Shown here: piece by piece, positions 1-10,969 of the stretch
Position numbering within the stretch: the stretch's first letter is position 1
Layout: every line of letters begins with the position of its first letter
Assembly: GCF_024166365.1 (NCBI RefSeq)
Contig: NC_064841.1
Coordinates: forward strand, 30,372,001 to 30,436,000
Source of the DNA: Elephas maximus indicus
Lineage: Eukaryota; Chordata; Mammalia; Proboscidea; Elephantidae
Length of the DNA stretch: 64,000 bases
Reading direction: 5' to 3'
Made by a program: the position numbers and the translations under genes
The notes under the pieces: model-generated
The model's input: the letters and a program-made list of their open reading frames with translations, nothing else
Database searches by the model: none
Told to the model about the DNA's origin: nothing

Positions 1-95
1 GTCCACTTTCGTAAAAATTTACAGCCTTGAAAACCCTCTGCAGGGTTGCTATGAATCAGAATAGACTCAATGGTAAGGGGTTTTGTTTTGTTTGT
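1..95 (+). repeat. AfroSINE, 3' part
   Basis: It holds the SINE middle (TTTACAGCCTTGAAAACCCT) and the 3' tail (GGGTTGCTATGAATCAGAAT, then GACTCAATGG) followed by a T/G-rich run. The left part lies outside the window. It is in the PRKCI downstream flank. Confidence 0.8.
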
Positions 96-112
96 TTGTT
101 TTATTTATACAT

Positions 113-300
113 ATAGAAGCCCTGGTGGCATAGTGGTTAAAACAACCAACTGCTGACTGAAAGGTCGGAGATTCAAACCACCAGTGGCTCCATAGGAGAA
201 AGGCGTGGCAGTCTGCTTCCACAGATTTATAGCCTTGGAAACCCTATGGGGTCCCTGTGAGTCAGAATTGACTTGAAGGCAGTGGATTTTTTGGGGGGGG
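113..300 (+). repeat. AfroSINE, near complete
   Basis: It starts GAAGCCCTGGTGGCATAGTG, has a diverged tRNA-like B box (GGAGATTCAAACCACC), a middle region with AGTCTGCTTCC, and the tail GTCCCTGTGAGTCAGAATTG. It ends in a G-run at 291-306. Several CpG sites have decayed, so it is not one of the youngest copies. Confidence 0.88.
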
Positions 301-306
301 GGGGGA

Positions 307-1620
307 GGGTATATATACATATATACACAGGCATCAAATATTTCACAGGGTACATGTGAATTCAGAAAGCTTTGGGGAATCTACCATAAATGTAAAAAAT
401 GTCTATTTAGCATGGATCAATTACATATGAACATCAAATAAAACCCAGACAAGTTTCATTAGTGAAGCTGATAACAATCATGACCACACAGCATTTATTT
501 GGCATTCATCACTGGACTGCTGTGAAGATAAGCATCCAGTATGTCTATTCTCCATTCTAAATGTCAAGGGCAGTCTTTTTATTCACTTTATTTAGCACCT
601 TGAATAGGAAAATATGGAGGCAGATATTAAGTTAGGATTTCATGATAGTGAGATGAGGATGTTGGAAATATCTATTAAATAGAAACATTTTCCCCAATTC
701 CAGAAAATTCTGGAACTAACTTAACTATGGATACAAACCTGCCTAGACTACCTGGGTCTTAACTAATCCCTTAAGTCCCAAAGCAGAGGAGGGTAAACTT
801 ATGGAACAGCCATTAAATATACCAAATGACTCACTGTTGGGTGTTGTCCAGAAGCCAAGCTACTGAATTTCAGGGAGAAACTGGTTGCCCCAGTGGCTAA
901 CTGCCTTAATGTAAACCTTCCCTAAAGCTTCAAGCTCCTCTTTGGGCTTTTACTAAGAGAAAACAACCAAATTTATGATTTGGTACAGGAAGCCTGGACA
1001 ATAGTTCATTAATGCTGCCTTGTAACTGCATTTTAAGCAGGAGTTGAGATTAGGATAAAATAATGGAGAAGGCACAGGAGATCAGTCCTCAGGTGGTTTA
1101 ATACAGGCCCTTGCTCTCTGACGAGTCAATTCCGAAAAAAGTAAAGGTGCTTTAGAGTCCCTCTCCTTGTGAAGGGAAGAAAACAATGATTTAGTACGGT
1201 AAAGAGGGCTGTAACCTGTAGCACCACGCTCTCACTTGCTTATCCAGGGACACTAGCTACAACTGAAAAAGTAAGAGTTCTGGAACTCCAGGGTAGAACC
1301 AACAGCTGTATAATCTAATCCTTAAAATCATCTGTTCTAAACCTGTTTAAATTTGCTTCAGTTTTAAAACCACTTAAGATGCTGTGTTTCGCTGATTTTT
1401 TACTAATTTGTTTTCCACTAGAAGAGATGCATGAAAAGGTGGGATTAAAAATACACTGGGGATTATTTTAATTTATGGGTGAATGTCTAAAGTATAGACA
1501 GCATCATCACCACCAGAATGCTGCTTGAAGAACAGCAAAATTCCAAACTCGAAAGTTTTCATTTTCCTTCTTAAATAAATTTTGATGTAACTTTGTACTT
1601 ATATAAATTTCTGATCTGCT
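307..1620. other. Downstream flank without recognised genes
   Basis: This is AT-rich unique-looking sequence. I found no exon, no recognisable repeat and no long open frame. In human the next gene downstream of PRKCI is SKIL, but none of it is visible here. Confidence 0.5.
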
Positions 1621-1660
1621 ACATATTAAAAACATTCCATTCTAGCGGGGTATTAAACAT

Positions 1661-1666
1661 TTTATT
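1661..1666 (-). promoter_or_regulatory. Candidate distal poly(A) signal AATAAA of PRKCI
   Basis: On the minus strand AATAAA sits about 2.5 kb past the stop codon, preceded by a T-rich stretch and followed by a T-containing segment at about 1620-1645. It is the last clear canonical hexamer before sequence that looks like ordinary downstream flank. Cleavage would fall near 1640. Hexamers nearer to the stop codon are alternatives. Confidence 0.45.
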
Positions 1667-2329
1667 TGAAGATTTTAAAGTAAAAAAAAAAAATGGTATG
1701 CAAATACAGATTACATTATGACGACCAAGGCAGTATTCTACATGACAAAACAAAAACAAAAAAGTTAAAAATACAAACGTACCGGTACCAAACAAGCATA
1801 ATACCTGGTATCTAAATCCAGGCTGCGTACACATAAAATGATCTGACCACAAATATCACGCTTACGCAAAATACAACTTTTCTTAGAACACTGAAATTCT
1901 AACCATTCAGACCATCATTCTGCCTTATTCCCCTGGTGAGTATTCTGAGAACTGTTATTTCACAAAGGACCGGCATGGCACTTAAAGATGGCAAAAACAG
2001 AACACAATTAAAAACATATTGGTAATGTAATTCTGTATAAAATATACACATGAAATATTATTAGTTAAAAAAAAGATTTAAAAACAAAAAAAAAACCTGA
2101 ATAATGGTTAAAACCTCATCATAGAAAAATGTCCATCATTTGTAACATTAGAAAATCAGTAGAAAACTGATTTTGTTTTGAGAAGATGATCTAACTTCAA
2201 GTCATTCACTCAAAATTTGTTTAAAATTGTGGATAAGGTAGTAACTCACTGCTCATCCCTCCTCAAAATGTTTTATCATGAATATGCTTTCTAATATTTA
2301 ACCACAGGGCAAAGGAAGAATAACTCCAC

Positions 2330-2460
2330 CGAAGTGTTTCTCAAAGTGAGGTCTAGAGGCGCACTGAATTCTACAGTGGGCCCAGCAACGCGCACCTGAA
2401 ACAAACTCCCTAGGTGATTGCTCCACATTCTAAAATTTAAGAAGTAATGCCCTAGGAGAA
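2330..2460. mobile_element. hAT-Charlie-like DNA transposon relic in the 3'UTR
   Basis: The stretch GTTTCTCAAAGTGAGGTCTAG, with CAGTGGGCCCAGCAA and CCTAGGTGATTGCTCC in order, follows the layout of old mammalian hAT non-autonomous elements of the type beginning CAGTGGTTCTCAAAGTGTGG. The ends are decayed. Assignment is from remembered family sequence and is approximate. Confidence 0.5.
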
Positions 2461-4189
2461 AAAGCATCACTTAAAAGCAAGATCATAAACACATTTCTGA
2501 CATAAGATGTCACCGTTCTCTATAAATTCATGACTTGAAGTGAATACTGCTTTTTGTTTTAAACAAGTTTCAGGTGTTCGGAGGAACATGTATACCTGTC
2601 AAATGAACATGTGATTACATACAAACGTTTTCCTTTGGGATTTTCACTGCTTTCAGACCTAGTTATTTGAAGAAAAGAGAATATATGGCCTGAAACTTCA
2701 GAAAAATTATATTTCTAACAAAATATAGCTTCTAAAAAAGAAAGTATTATTTATTAAATGCCCATAATTTTTCTCATTCTAAATTTAAGACTAGTGTTCC
2801 CTAAAATTTAATTTCACTAAGATTCAACAATTGTAAGTAATTTAGATAATCATAGTTACTTCTTAAGAAGTCCCTTTTCATTAAAAAAACGATTTAAAAT
2901 AAAGAAGAGAAGGGTGCTATATCTGGCACCCTTTTAAATAAGAAATTGCTAAACACTAATATTAATAAAAAATGGCCTGAAGAACTCTGCCCCTGAAATG
3001 TATTCTACTCCATGTTCCATGTGTTACCTACTTCATACGAATGCACTTGAGGAGCTGGGACCATGGTGTGAGTGGATGTGTGCCCTGAACGTGCTGATTA
3101 TTTTTCTTGAATTTCACTGAAAACACTATAAATGGGTCCAAAAGTATGGACAATGTCTTTTTTGGGGGAAGAAATGAGTATAGTTAAGACAGTCTACTTG
3201 GAAGATAAATTCCTTTCCTGTATAATAAATTATTAAGCAAAAAATATTATATGTTCTGCCTCCCCTGAATAAATGGAATGCTTTCACAAGTGAGTTGCTC
3301 CTCATTATTTAAATCAAATTACGTAAAGCAACTGTGGAATTTACTCTCCAATAAGAAATAAATAGTACTATTATACTTTTCTGTATCTACTTTAAATTTC
3401 TATATTTTCCTTTGCATATACTGAGAAATTTTCTTTCAGTCGCATCCTGAGTTCTTTGAGCTACAGTGATTAACGTTCCAGTTAAGGTTCTGGCTAAAGG
3501 AGTAAGTGCAGAAGTTACTCCGTTATCATCCTAAAAAATCACTTGTGCCACCTTCTTAAAAAGAGCTGATTCTTAATGTGTCGTATCTTTTTACTCAAGA
3601 AGAATCTGTGTTCTCCAACTGTATGCAAGCAACACCTTTTATTATCAGTTAATAACCGTTACCTTAAAATCAACAGCTTAATTATCCAGGGCAATAAGAT
3701 TTCCAGCTGAATTTTGAAACATAAAGAACTTGGAAACTAATAGGTAACATTAAAAGGTGTATTTTGAATTAATCTTTTATTTCAAAATTAAACAACAGAA
3801 ATTGTAGGTGGCTTATTTTTTTTATGCTATAATCCCACTACGTGCCTCAATCCAACAGATATTCTTCTTTCAAAGCAGTAGAAAGTATTTCCTTTAAATA
3901 AAAGAGATAATAACTTTGTAACTCTGAAGTAGGCCACTGAATAACCAGTACAACTAAATTTTGGTATGACTGATTGTCTGGAAACTAGTTTCTTTTTTTT
4001 TTTTACGTTAAGCTTAGACGTAATAATTAACTCTTATAGTCAACAACAGGAGATACTGAGTGCTTTTCCATAGGTGGCAAATGTCAAATGGTTAGTTTTT
4101 AAACCTGCATCATTGTACCCAGGCTGGTAACATGTTTATCCATGCATTAAATGGCAATACAAGCAAAACGCATAGCTGGCAGATGGGGA

Positions 4190-4277
4190 TCAGACACATT
4201 CTTCTGCAGACATCAGAAGAGGATTGATATACTCGAAACCTTCAAATTCAGACTGGTCAATCTTCTTCACAATGTCA
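4190..4277 (-). CDS. PRKCI: PRKCI exon 18: C-terminus and stop codon (residues 568-596)
   Basis: This final coding piece of 88 nt encodes [20 protein letters not shown] then LMSAEECV and ends at TGA (4190-4192). FEGFEY is the hydrophobic motif, with Glu in place of the phosphorylatable Ser/Thr. That is the phosphomimetic feature of atypical PKCs. The acceptor is TTCAACAG. VKKID is VRKID in human as I recall it. The same exon continues into the 3'UTR. Confidence 0.97.
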
Positions 4278-5129
4278 CTGTTGAAAGAGATAATACATTT
4301 GTTTTCATAATCAAGATTTCTTCAACTTTTTATTTAAATGATAAACTAAGGTTAAACAACAAAAAATAAGGCTAATAAAATATAAATTATGGGGGAAGAT
4401 ACTGCAAGTTCTTAGGTCAATCCCAAAATATTTTTGTAAAAGAATCAAGGATAAAAAGTACTAAAAGTAAAAAAAAGACTATCACACAAGCAAGCTTAGA
4501 ACCAAAAGGCAGTTCAAAGATTGGAAATAAAAAAGGCACAGGTAGTCACAATCCAGTTAATCTTAACTTTTCACCTGAACGACAGTCTTAATTATAAGTG
4601 AGCATAGAGGTCTGAATTAGCGTTCCATCTAGTAGTCACCTCAACAGCCAGACGGAACGTGGCAAAGGGCCAAAAGTGAGCCAAAAGAAAAGGCAATAGG
4701 ACACTGAGAGACCCGGAATGAGGAGAGACGCCACATGGAGATATGGGTCACAAGGAGTGGAGAAGTTGGCATTCTGTTACACTGGGCTTCTAGTTGAAAA
4801 TAAGTGCGAGTGGTGTCCAATATTTTAATACTTCAATGTATATGCCATACTGCAGAGCACAAAGTTACACAGGATACAGTCCCTTCAAAAAGAGGAAGGG
4901 TAACTCATAAACTATTAAGCTACAAGGGAAGCAGTACCTGCTAAATTCCATAAAGATCAAATAAGTCCTGCTCTAACCATAGCTCTAAAGAAAGGAGTCA
5001 CGTTTAGTTTGAGAAATCAAAGAAGACAGCGTTCATTCCACAAACATTTACTGAATAGAATTATGAAAGATCATGGCAGGTCTGGGGAACTGCAAGTAAT
5101 TCATTAGGAATAGAAGGCTGTTATGGCAA
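4278..5129. other. Intron 17, left part, no recognised feature
   Basis: This is AT-rich intron sequence between PRKCI exon 18 and the L2 relic. A short open frame at 4151-4369 overlaps exon 18 on the opposite strand and is a shadow. Confidence 0.5.
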
Positions 5130-7150
5130 ATGATGCTGGAAAGGAAGGTGATGCTGGATCAAAGAAGCCAGTCAGGTTTACAAAGGAGTTTCAACTTGAT
5201 CCATTAGGCTGCATTTCAGGTGGCTCTGAAGCATGGGAAGATCCCAGCAGGTAAAAATGATAAAGGAATACAGAGGAAACAGCATGAGAAAAGGTAACAG
5301 CAAACTCTCAGGCAATAGTGAGTAAATGAGACTGAGGAGGACACGGTGCTTGTGTTGGAATACAGTGACAGATACACCTAGAACCCTAATACCAGCCCAG
5401 ATGATGGACTTTATCTAATTGGCAATGTAGGAGTTACTGAAGCGCTCCAGTTAAAGGAGCTGAAGAATTTAAGTATTACTTTACGAGATGTGCAGAATGG
5501 GCTACAAAGTAAAGAGGACTGAAGGTGACCAAGCAGGAGGCTGGTGCAATATTCTAGGTATAATTTGAAAGAGGATTGAGATGCTGTTAAAGCAATGAGA
5601 GTGAAAAGGAAGTATATGACGCAAGTGTTGAAGTAAAGAAAAAAGAGGCAAGCACTTGACAACTGAAGGTAGTATAGTGTGTTAAAGAAAAAGAGGAGTC
5701 AACAATGACTTAAACGTAGAGCCTGAAATGACAGGGAAACATGGTGGCAGAATGAACAGAAATAGGTAAATAAAAACAAGGAATTGATTGAGAATAACAG
5801 AAAAAGAGACCATAAAGGATCATTACTTTGATTTTAGACATATTCTGTTTGAGGTGCTTGTTTGACAAACTGGGGAACATGTTAAGCAAGGAGATGGAAA
5901 TGCAGCTCAGGAGAGGGGCCAGGGCTGGGGCTATGTGTTTTAGAAACCACCTCTCATTTATTCTTCACAGCCACCTTATGAGGTATGGAATATAAAAAGA
6001 AATAGGCATATAGAAGCAACGTGATTCACACCAGAGGTTACCCAGCTGATAAGAGTTAAAGTTGGGATTCAATGTCCTACCTTTTGAATAAATCAAGTGC
6101 TCTTTTTTAATACACCATGCAGTCAGAAATATCTAGAACATATCTCTCTCCTCTAATAAACAGTAAGTTTTTTGTGATATTCGAATGTCCAGTACCTAGC
6201 ATAGTGTCTTTTGCTCAGTAACCGTTTGCTAGTTTAGCTGGGAATCATTTAAATAGCTGGTATCTATGCTATGGGGTTGGCTGAAATCTCCAAGGTACAA
6301 AATGCACATTGCCAAGAGAAGGCTGTCATGAACAGAACCATGGAGCATCCCGGTCTCAAGGGGATGGGGTGAAAAAGATGACAGCAGTCACAGAGATGAA
6401 ACAGAACCAGGACGTCAAGGCCCTAAGTATATCAGGGGAGATGACGAATGACAAAAAATGCTTTTAAATCTAGAAATTAAGGAGTCAATTCAACATTCAA
6501 AAGCTGAAGGAGCAGATTAAATTTTAAGGAGTTAAAAGTGTTGGCAGTAAGAAAGTACAAGACAATGCTGACTATTCTGCAGGAGTTGGACAGAGATACT
6601 GCTTATTTTTCTTTTGCCACTGGCATTCTATTAACTCCTTAAAAATAAAAAAAAAAGCTGAAAATGAAAGAAAAATGAGAAAAAATGTGGTGGTCTAAGA
6701 GGTACTAAAATAAAAGGGGAAAAAATTTAGATAAGAGATATCTGAGCATGTTTGTAGGCAGAAGGAAAGAAAGTGGAAAAGAGAGATTAAAGAAGGCAGA
6801 GCAGTGAGGTAACTGACACAATGGATCCTGCAGACAATGAAGGAAACAGAACTGGGAAAACAGGAGGGGCGCCCCTTGCCTAAGAGAGATAGTCTTCCAA
6901 GAAAAGGGAAGGTGACGAAGGCTGAGAAGAGTCAGACAACAATTCTGAGAAGCATGGTGGTCTGGTGAGAGCTGGAAAGGGAGCAGACAGGTCTTAATCC
7001 TTGCAGTCCGTCAAGGCAAGGCTAATCCATTAAGAATGACGGAGGCAGACGCAGGACTGCAGGTTTCTAAGACACTGAGACAGTGAGGACCAGCTGCTGT
7101 GAGGAATGTGAAAAGAATGAACAAGATATAAGTAAAATGACTGCCTAAGG
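5130..7150 (-). repeat. L2 LINE relic (approximate limits)
   Basis: A long purine-rich stretch contains ordered L2 landmarks in antisense form: a segment near 5500-5560 resembling the L2 complement around GGAGGCTGGTGCAATATTCTAG, then ACATATTCTGTTTGAGGTGC and GGAGATGGAAATGCAGCTC near 5840-5910. An MIR fragment interrupts it. The sequence is strongly diverged and the right border is uncertain. Confidence 0.5.
5945..6085 (-). repeat. MIR SINE fragment
   Basis: CATTTATTCTTCACAGCCAC, CTTATGAGGTATGG and TTACCCAGCTGATAAGAG lie in the order expected for the complement of MIR. It is an ancient mammalian SINE inside the L2 relic. Confidence 0.6.
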
Positions 7151-7429
7151 GATCCCCTTGAGATGTGAGCATGAATCTGTAATGACAGGCAAATGATCAC
7201 AATACCTCCAAATTATTCTAACCTATATTTTTAAACAGCTGCAATATAAACACAAAAAATATTTTAGATCACTGCTTGTGGGACTTGATAAATTGATGTA
7301 ATCTTTTGAAAAAGCAAGTTGGCAATACATATTGAGAGCTTTAAAAATGTCAAACCCTCTGACCCAATTCCCTTTCTAGGAATCTATCTTAACGTAATAC
7401 TCAGAAACTCAAAGATGGTCATTGTCAAA

Positions 7430-7650
7430 ATGGGAAACCATGCAGCACAGGGAAAGAGTACAGCCTGGGTCACACTTGGACTTGAATCCAGACTCTGCCA
7501 CCTAATAGCTGTGAAACCTTCTTTATCCTCTGGTGCCTCGGTTTCCTCTAGAAAATGAAGGTGACAGTGCCTACTTTGTAAGGCTGTTGTGACAATTAGA
7601 GATAATGCATGTAAAATACATTAAGAAGTAAATGGCAGTTATCATTACAG
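7430..7650 (+). repeat. MIR SINE
   Basis: It reads GACTTGAATCCAGACTCTGC, CACCTAATAGCTGTGAAACC, CTCGGTTTCCTC and TGTAAGGCTGTTGTGACAAT in MIR order. It lies about 150 bp from PRKCI exon 17, inside intron 17. Confidence 0.75.
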
Positions 7651-7798
7651 TTTATAATAGCATAACAGATTCAAATATCCAGTAACCTAAAGGCAAGAAA
7701 AAGTATATTATAATCTGATAATGAAACACTGTGCATGACCACTAAAAACGGGGCTTTCAAAAAACTTGAAAAATATTTCAGTATATAGAATTACTTAC

Positions 7799-7914
7799 TC
7801 ATCATCTGGAGTGAGCTGGACAGGTTCATTAGTAAACTGAGAATCAAAGTTGTCCAAACCAAATTCCCCAGAAATATTTGGTTTAAAGGGAGGTACCACC
7901 TGCTTTTGCTCCAT
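7799..7914 (-). CDS. PRKCI: PRKCI exon 17: AGC-kinase tail with turn motif (residues 530-568)
   Basis: This 116-nt exon encodes [20 protein letters not shown] then [18 protein letters not shown] and two bases of Asp568. It is the first part of the AGC C-terminal tail. The turn-motif Thr564 lies in VQLTPDD, and PPFKP is the N-lobe tether that contacts the kinase core. Borders are TTTTAG and GTAAGT. Confidence 0.97.
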
Positions 7915-8300
7915 CTAAAAAGACATATTGGACGACAACTCAAGCCTGCATTCTTAGAAAAATTCTGCCTTTACATTTCTCCTCTGCCTTCAGATGTTTC
8001 CCAGTCTTATCAAATCAAAAGTGAGACCATAGGCAAGGTTCTACAATATTAACAATGCTGGACATGATTTACAAATCCAAACACTGGCATAGGCCTCATT
8101 AATATTACAACCTACCCCATTATATTAATATTCTAAGTTTTTGTTTTAAAAGTTCTTTAAAAATCACTTTAGAGACTGGTTTTAAGTTACTTAAGTAAGC
8201 TCTAATACATTAGTTTTTTAACATTCATTCAAGATAATAAACATTGGCCCAACACGATAACATTTGGCCAAGATAATAATATAACCTAATAAAGCAAGCA

Positions 8301-8460
8301 ATCAAAATTTATATACCATATCCCAATCAAAATTTACATACCATATCCCAAGCCACATTTACATACCATATCCCAAGCCACATTTACATACCATATCCCA
8401 ATCCACACTTACATACCATATCCCAATCCACATTTACATACCATATCCCAATCCACATTT
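8301..8460. repeat. 25-bp tandem repeat spanning the exon 16 splice donor
   Basis: Six exact-length 25-bp units tile 8301-8325, 8326-8350, 8351-8375, 8376-8400, 8401-8425 and 8426-8450. A partial seventh unit (8451-8460) lies wholly in exon 16. On the transcript strand each unit begins GTATGTAAATGTGG or a close variant and ends TGGGATATG. The exon/intron border falls inside the array, so the last 19 exon bases plus the donor are the founding copy. Unit 1, farthest from the exon, is the most diverged (GTATATAAATTTTGAT). Confidence 0.97.
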
Positions 8461-8531
8461 CGGAAGAATGGGTGCCCCTGAATATCAGCAAATCCCGTTT
8501 GAGGATGACAACCCAATCGTTCTTTTGGATC
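8442..8531 (-). CDS. PRKCI: PRKCI exon 16: end of kinase domain (residues 500-529), 3' end repeated in tandem
   Basis: This 90-nt, phase-0 exon encodes [20 protein letters not shown] then [10 protein letters not shown]. It finishes the kinase domain: the RLG motif carries the C-lobe Arg that salt-bridges with APE, and HPFF follows. The acceptor is CCACCACAG. The native donor is ATG|GTATGTAA with GT at 8440-8441. The last 19 exon bases and this donor form the first unit of a 25-bp tandem array that continues into the intron, so copies of the exon end and donor follow every 25 bp. The native donor is the only one that keeps the frame to exon 17 without a stop. Confidence 0.97.
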
Positions 8532-9828
8532 CTGTGGTGGAAAGAAGGGTTTCAAGAATTGGGTAATTATCATGCTTATAAATAATCTTTGTGACCTTTG
8601 TTTTATGCCTACTATATATGATACCTTTATTCCTGAAGTCAGAATAGCCTACCCTTTATTTCTAGAAAGTATAAGACTAGACCCAAATGATTTATCTGAA
8701 TATTTTGATGGGTCAGATTTCCTCAGGGCTCTTTTCCACATATCATGTAATCAAAGTGGAAAACTGTCACCATTTCCTGCTAAAGAATAATGCGAGGAAA
8801 AAGAATAAGAGAATCATTTAAGCAGCATTCAGCTACTTCCTCGGCATGGGTTAGAGTGACAGTCAAAATATGCAAACCCCCAAACTTCAACACATTTTGT
8901 TCTCAGCTCAGTTTGAAAGTCCTATGCCCAATTAGAGCAACAAATCATAATCCGTGTAAGACACATTATTATGCAACTGTATCTGGATCATTAAGCTCAC
9001 AAGGAGACTGCAATTTCAAAAAAGTCCTGGCTTATTCGTTACTGTGAATAAGAACATGTTCCCATTATTTCTTTCTTATAAAAGGCATTTTATTTTGCAT
9101 ATTAACACCTTTAATCTTCACTTTTCAATGTGCTACAGATTAGGTTTCAAGTTTAAATCTTTCCTCATATAAACTATTCATTTAAAACAAAGTTTCATCT
9201 CTTATTTTATTATTATCCTACCTGTTTACATTAGGAGATAAATATGCATCAATTTACCTTCTACTCAGCCATGTATTTAAAGATTTATGATTACCAAAAG
9301 AGCCTAAAACTCTTCTAACCTTCCAGCTGCAACAAACAATTGAATAATGTATACAATTTTTTAATAGCCAAAGAGCATTTCATTTCTTCTGATTTTTATC
9401 TGATTATGGAGTATGATATGAGAACTTGTAGAGAACACCATTGTCCCAAGTGCTCAATAAATACACGGTAATGAAGAGATTCTATTGATAATGATCCAAA
9501 CAATTATGAATAAGAGAGCTAGAAGTACAATGAGGTTATTTGCAAAGATTCAGTTTTTCCATAATTGAGCATATTGTAGATATCATTTACATTAAAAACA
9601 CCCTATGTAATACATAGTTGCAGACAACCTATATGGGCAAAGCAGAAAAGACAGCTCATCCCAGCATCTAATGCTATCGATTACTCTTTGATTAAGAGCC
9701 AAATTCCAGATCTAATTGAAAAAGTTAAATAATCTGCTGTTTTAGAATTTTACGTTGCCTCGACCTCTATACCTAACAGTTCTATGCATAGAGATATACC
9801 ACAACAGGTTTATGTACATGATTTCTAC
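8532..9828. other. Intron 15, no recognised feature
   Basis: About 1.3 kb of AT-rich intron with no SINE, LINE or exon that I can recognise. The open frames at 8572-8790 and 8790-9047 have no family features and look incidental. Confidence 0.5.
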
Positions 9829-9908
9829 CTTGTTGAGAAAACTCTTCAGGACACTTGCAGCTTTTACAGACAGAGAACGTGGTATTCGAATTTGTTTTTC
9901 CAAAATAA
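9829..9908 (-). CDS. PRKCI: PRKCI exon 15: kinase C-lobe (residues 473-499)
   Basis: This 80-nt exon encodes the end of Val473 and [20 protein letters not shown] then KSFLNK. It contributes helices G-H of the C-lobe. Borders are TTTTAG and GTAGAA. It ends on a whole codon, AAG. Confidence 0.96.
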
Positions 9909-10084
9909 CTAAAAGATAAAATTATGGCATTATATTTAACTTTAACATAGCTTTGATCTTGTATCTTTATTACAAAATATTTAACGCATTCAGCAAAGGC
10001 ATCATATAACACAACCAAGTGCCTTACGTACCTTTCCAATCCCATTCCTTTCCCTCTTTCTTGGAGATAATCTCTAATCTGAAA

Positions 10085-10965
10085 TTGTTTACCATTTCCG
10101 TGCATATGTTTTATTCTTTGACTACCTTTGTCTTGGTTTCCCCATCTGTAAAAATTGGGATAAAAATAATGCCTACTGCCTGGGGTCTTAGATGCCAGCA
10201 AGCGCCCATCTAAGATGCATCAATTGGTCTCAACCCACCTAGATCAAAGGAGAATGAAGAACACCAAAAACATATGGTAAAGATGAGCCCAAGAGACAGA
10301 AAGAGCCACATAAACCAGAGATTCCATCAGCCTGAGACCTGAAGAACTAGCTGGTACCTGGCTACCAGTGATCACCACCCTGACAGGGAACACAGCAGAG
10401 AATCTCTGATGGAGCAGGAGAACAGTGGGATGCAGATCTCAGATTTTTGTAAAAAGACCAGGCTTAATGGTCTAACTGAGACTAAAGAGGCCCCGGAGGT
10501 CATCGTCCCCAGACCCTTTGTTAGCCCAAGGTTGGAACCATTCCCAAAGCCAACTCTCCAGACAAGGATTGGACTGGACTGCAAGATATACAATGATACT
10601 TGTGAGGAGTGAGCTTCTTGGCTCAAGTAGACACATGAGACTGTATGGGCAACTCCTGTCTGGAGGCGAGATGAGAAGGAAGAGGGGGACAGGAGCTGGT
10701 TGAATAGACACGGGGAATACAGGGTGCAGAGGAGGAATGTGCTGTCTCATTAGGACGAGAGCAGCTAGGAGTACACAGCAAGGTGTGTAAAAGGTGTTTA
10801 TAACTTTTTGCATGAGAAACTGACTTGATTTGTAAACTTTCACTTAAAGCAAAATAAATAAATAAATTCAAAAATAATAACAATGCCTACTTTACAGGGC
10901 TGCTGTGAAGTTTAAATGAGTAAAATGGTAAAATAGACCTTGGCATTAATTATCACACAAAAGAT
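10085..10965 (+). repeat. MIR SINE split by an L1 insertion
   Basis: The left half (to about 10176) reads CTTGGTTTCCCCATCTGTAA and ATAATGCCTAC. The right half (from about 10881) reads TTTACAGGGCTGCTGTGAAG and TTAAATGAGTAAAATGG. Joined, they follow the MIR core. The L1 3' fragment at 10177-10880 sits between them. Confidence 0.75.
10177..10880 (+). mobile_element. L1 3'UTR fragment (5' truncated)
   Basis: It matches the shared L1 3'UTR seen several times in the window: CTAAGATGCATCAATTGGTC, CATAAACCAGAGATTCCATC, GTAAAAAGACCAGGCTTAATG, and the end GTAAACTTTCACTTAAAGC with AAATAAATAAATAAA. Target-site copies ATAATGCCTAC (10167-10175) and AACAATGCCTAC (10879-10890) flank it. Confidence 0.88.
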
Positions 10966-10969
10966 CATA

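Larger units (their letters stand above)
1640..4189 (-). other. PRKCI: Inferred PRKCI 3'UTR
   Basis: About 2.5 kb of AT-rich, non-coding sequence follows the stop codon. It holds no AfroSINE, RTE or young L1 insertion, unlike nearly every intron here, which fits constraint on a transcribed UTR. One ancient hAT-like relic lies near 2330-2460. Other AATAAA hexamers on the transcript strand, near 3776-3781 and 2750, could give shorter forms. The 3' limit is inferred from the hexamer at 1661-1666 and is not proven. Confidence 0.5.

Noticed and set aside
8301..8450. CRISPR-like array
   Set aside because: The units are contiguous 25-mers without spacers, in a mammalian intron, and derive from an exon edge.
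10372..10843. Overlapping minus-strand frames up to 123 residues
   Set aside because: They are antisense to an L1 3'UTR; similar frames recur in the other L1 3'UTR copies (11744, 18213, 21401, 56363).
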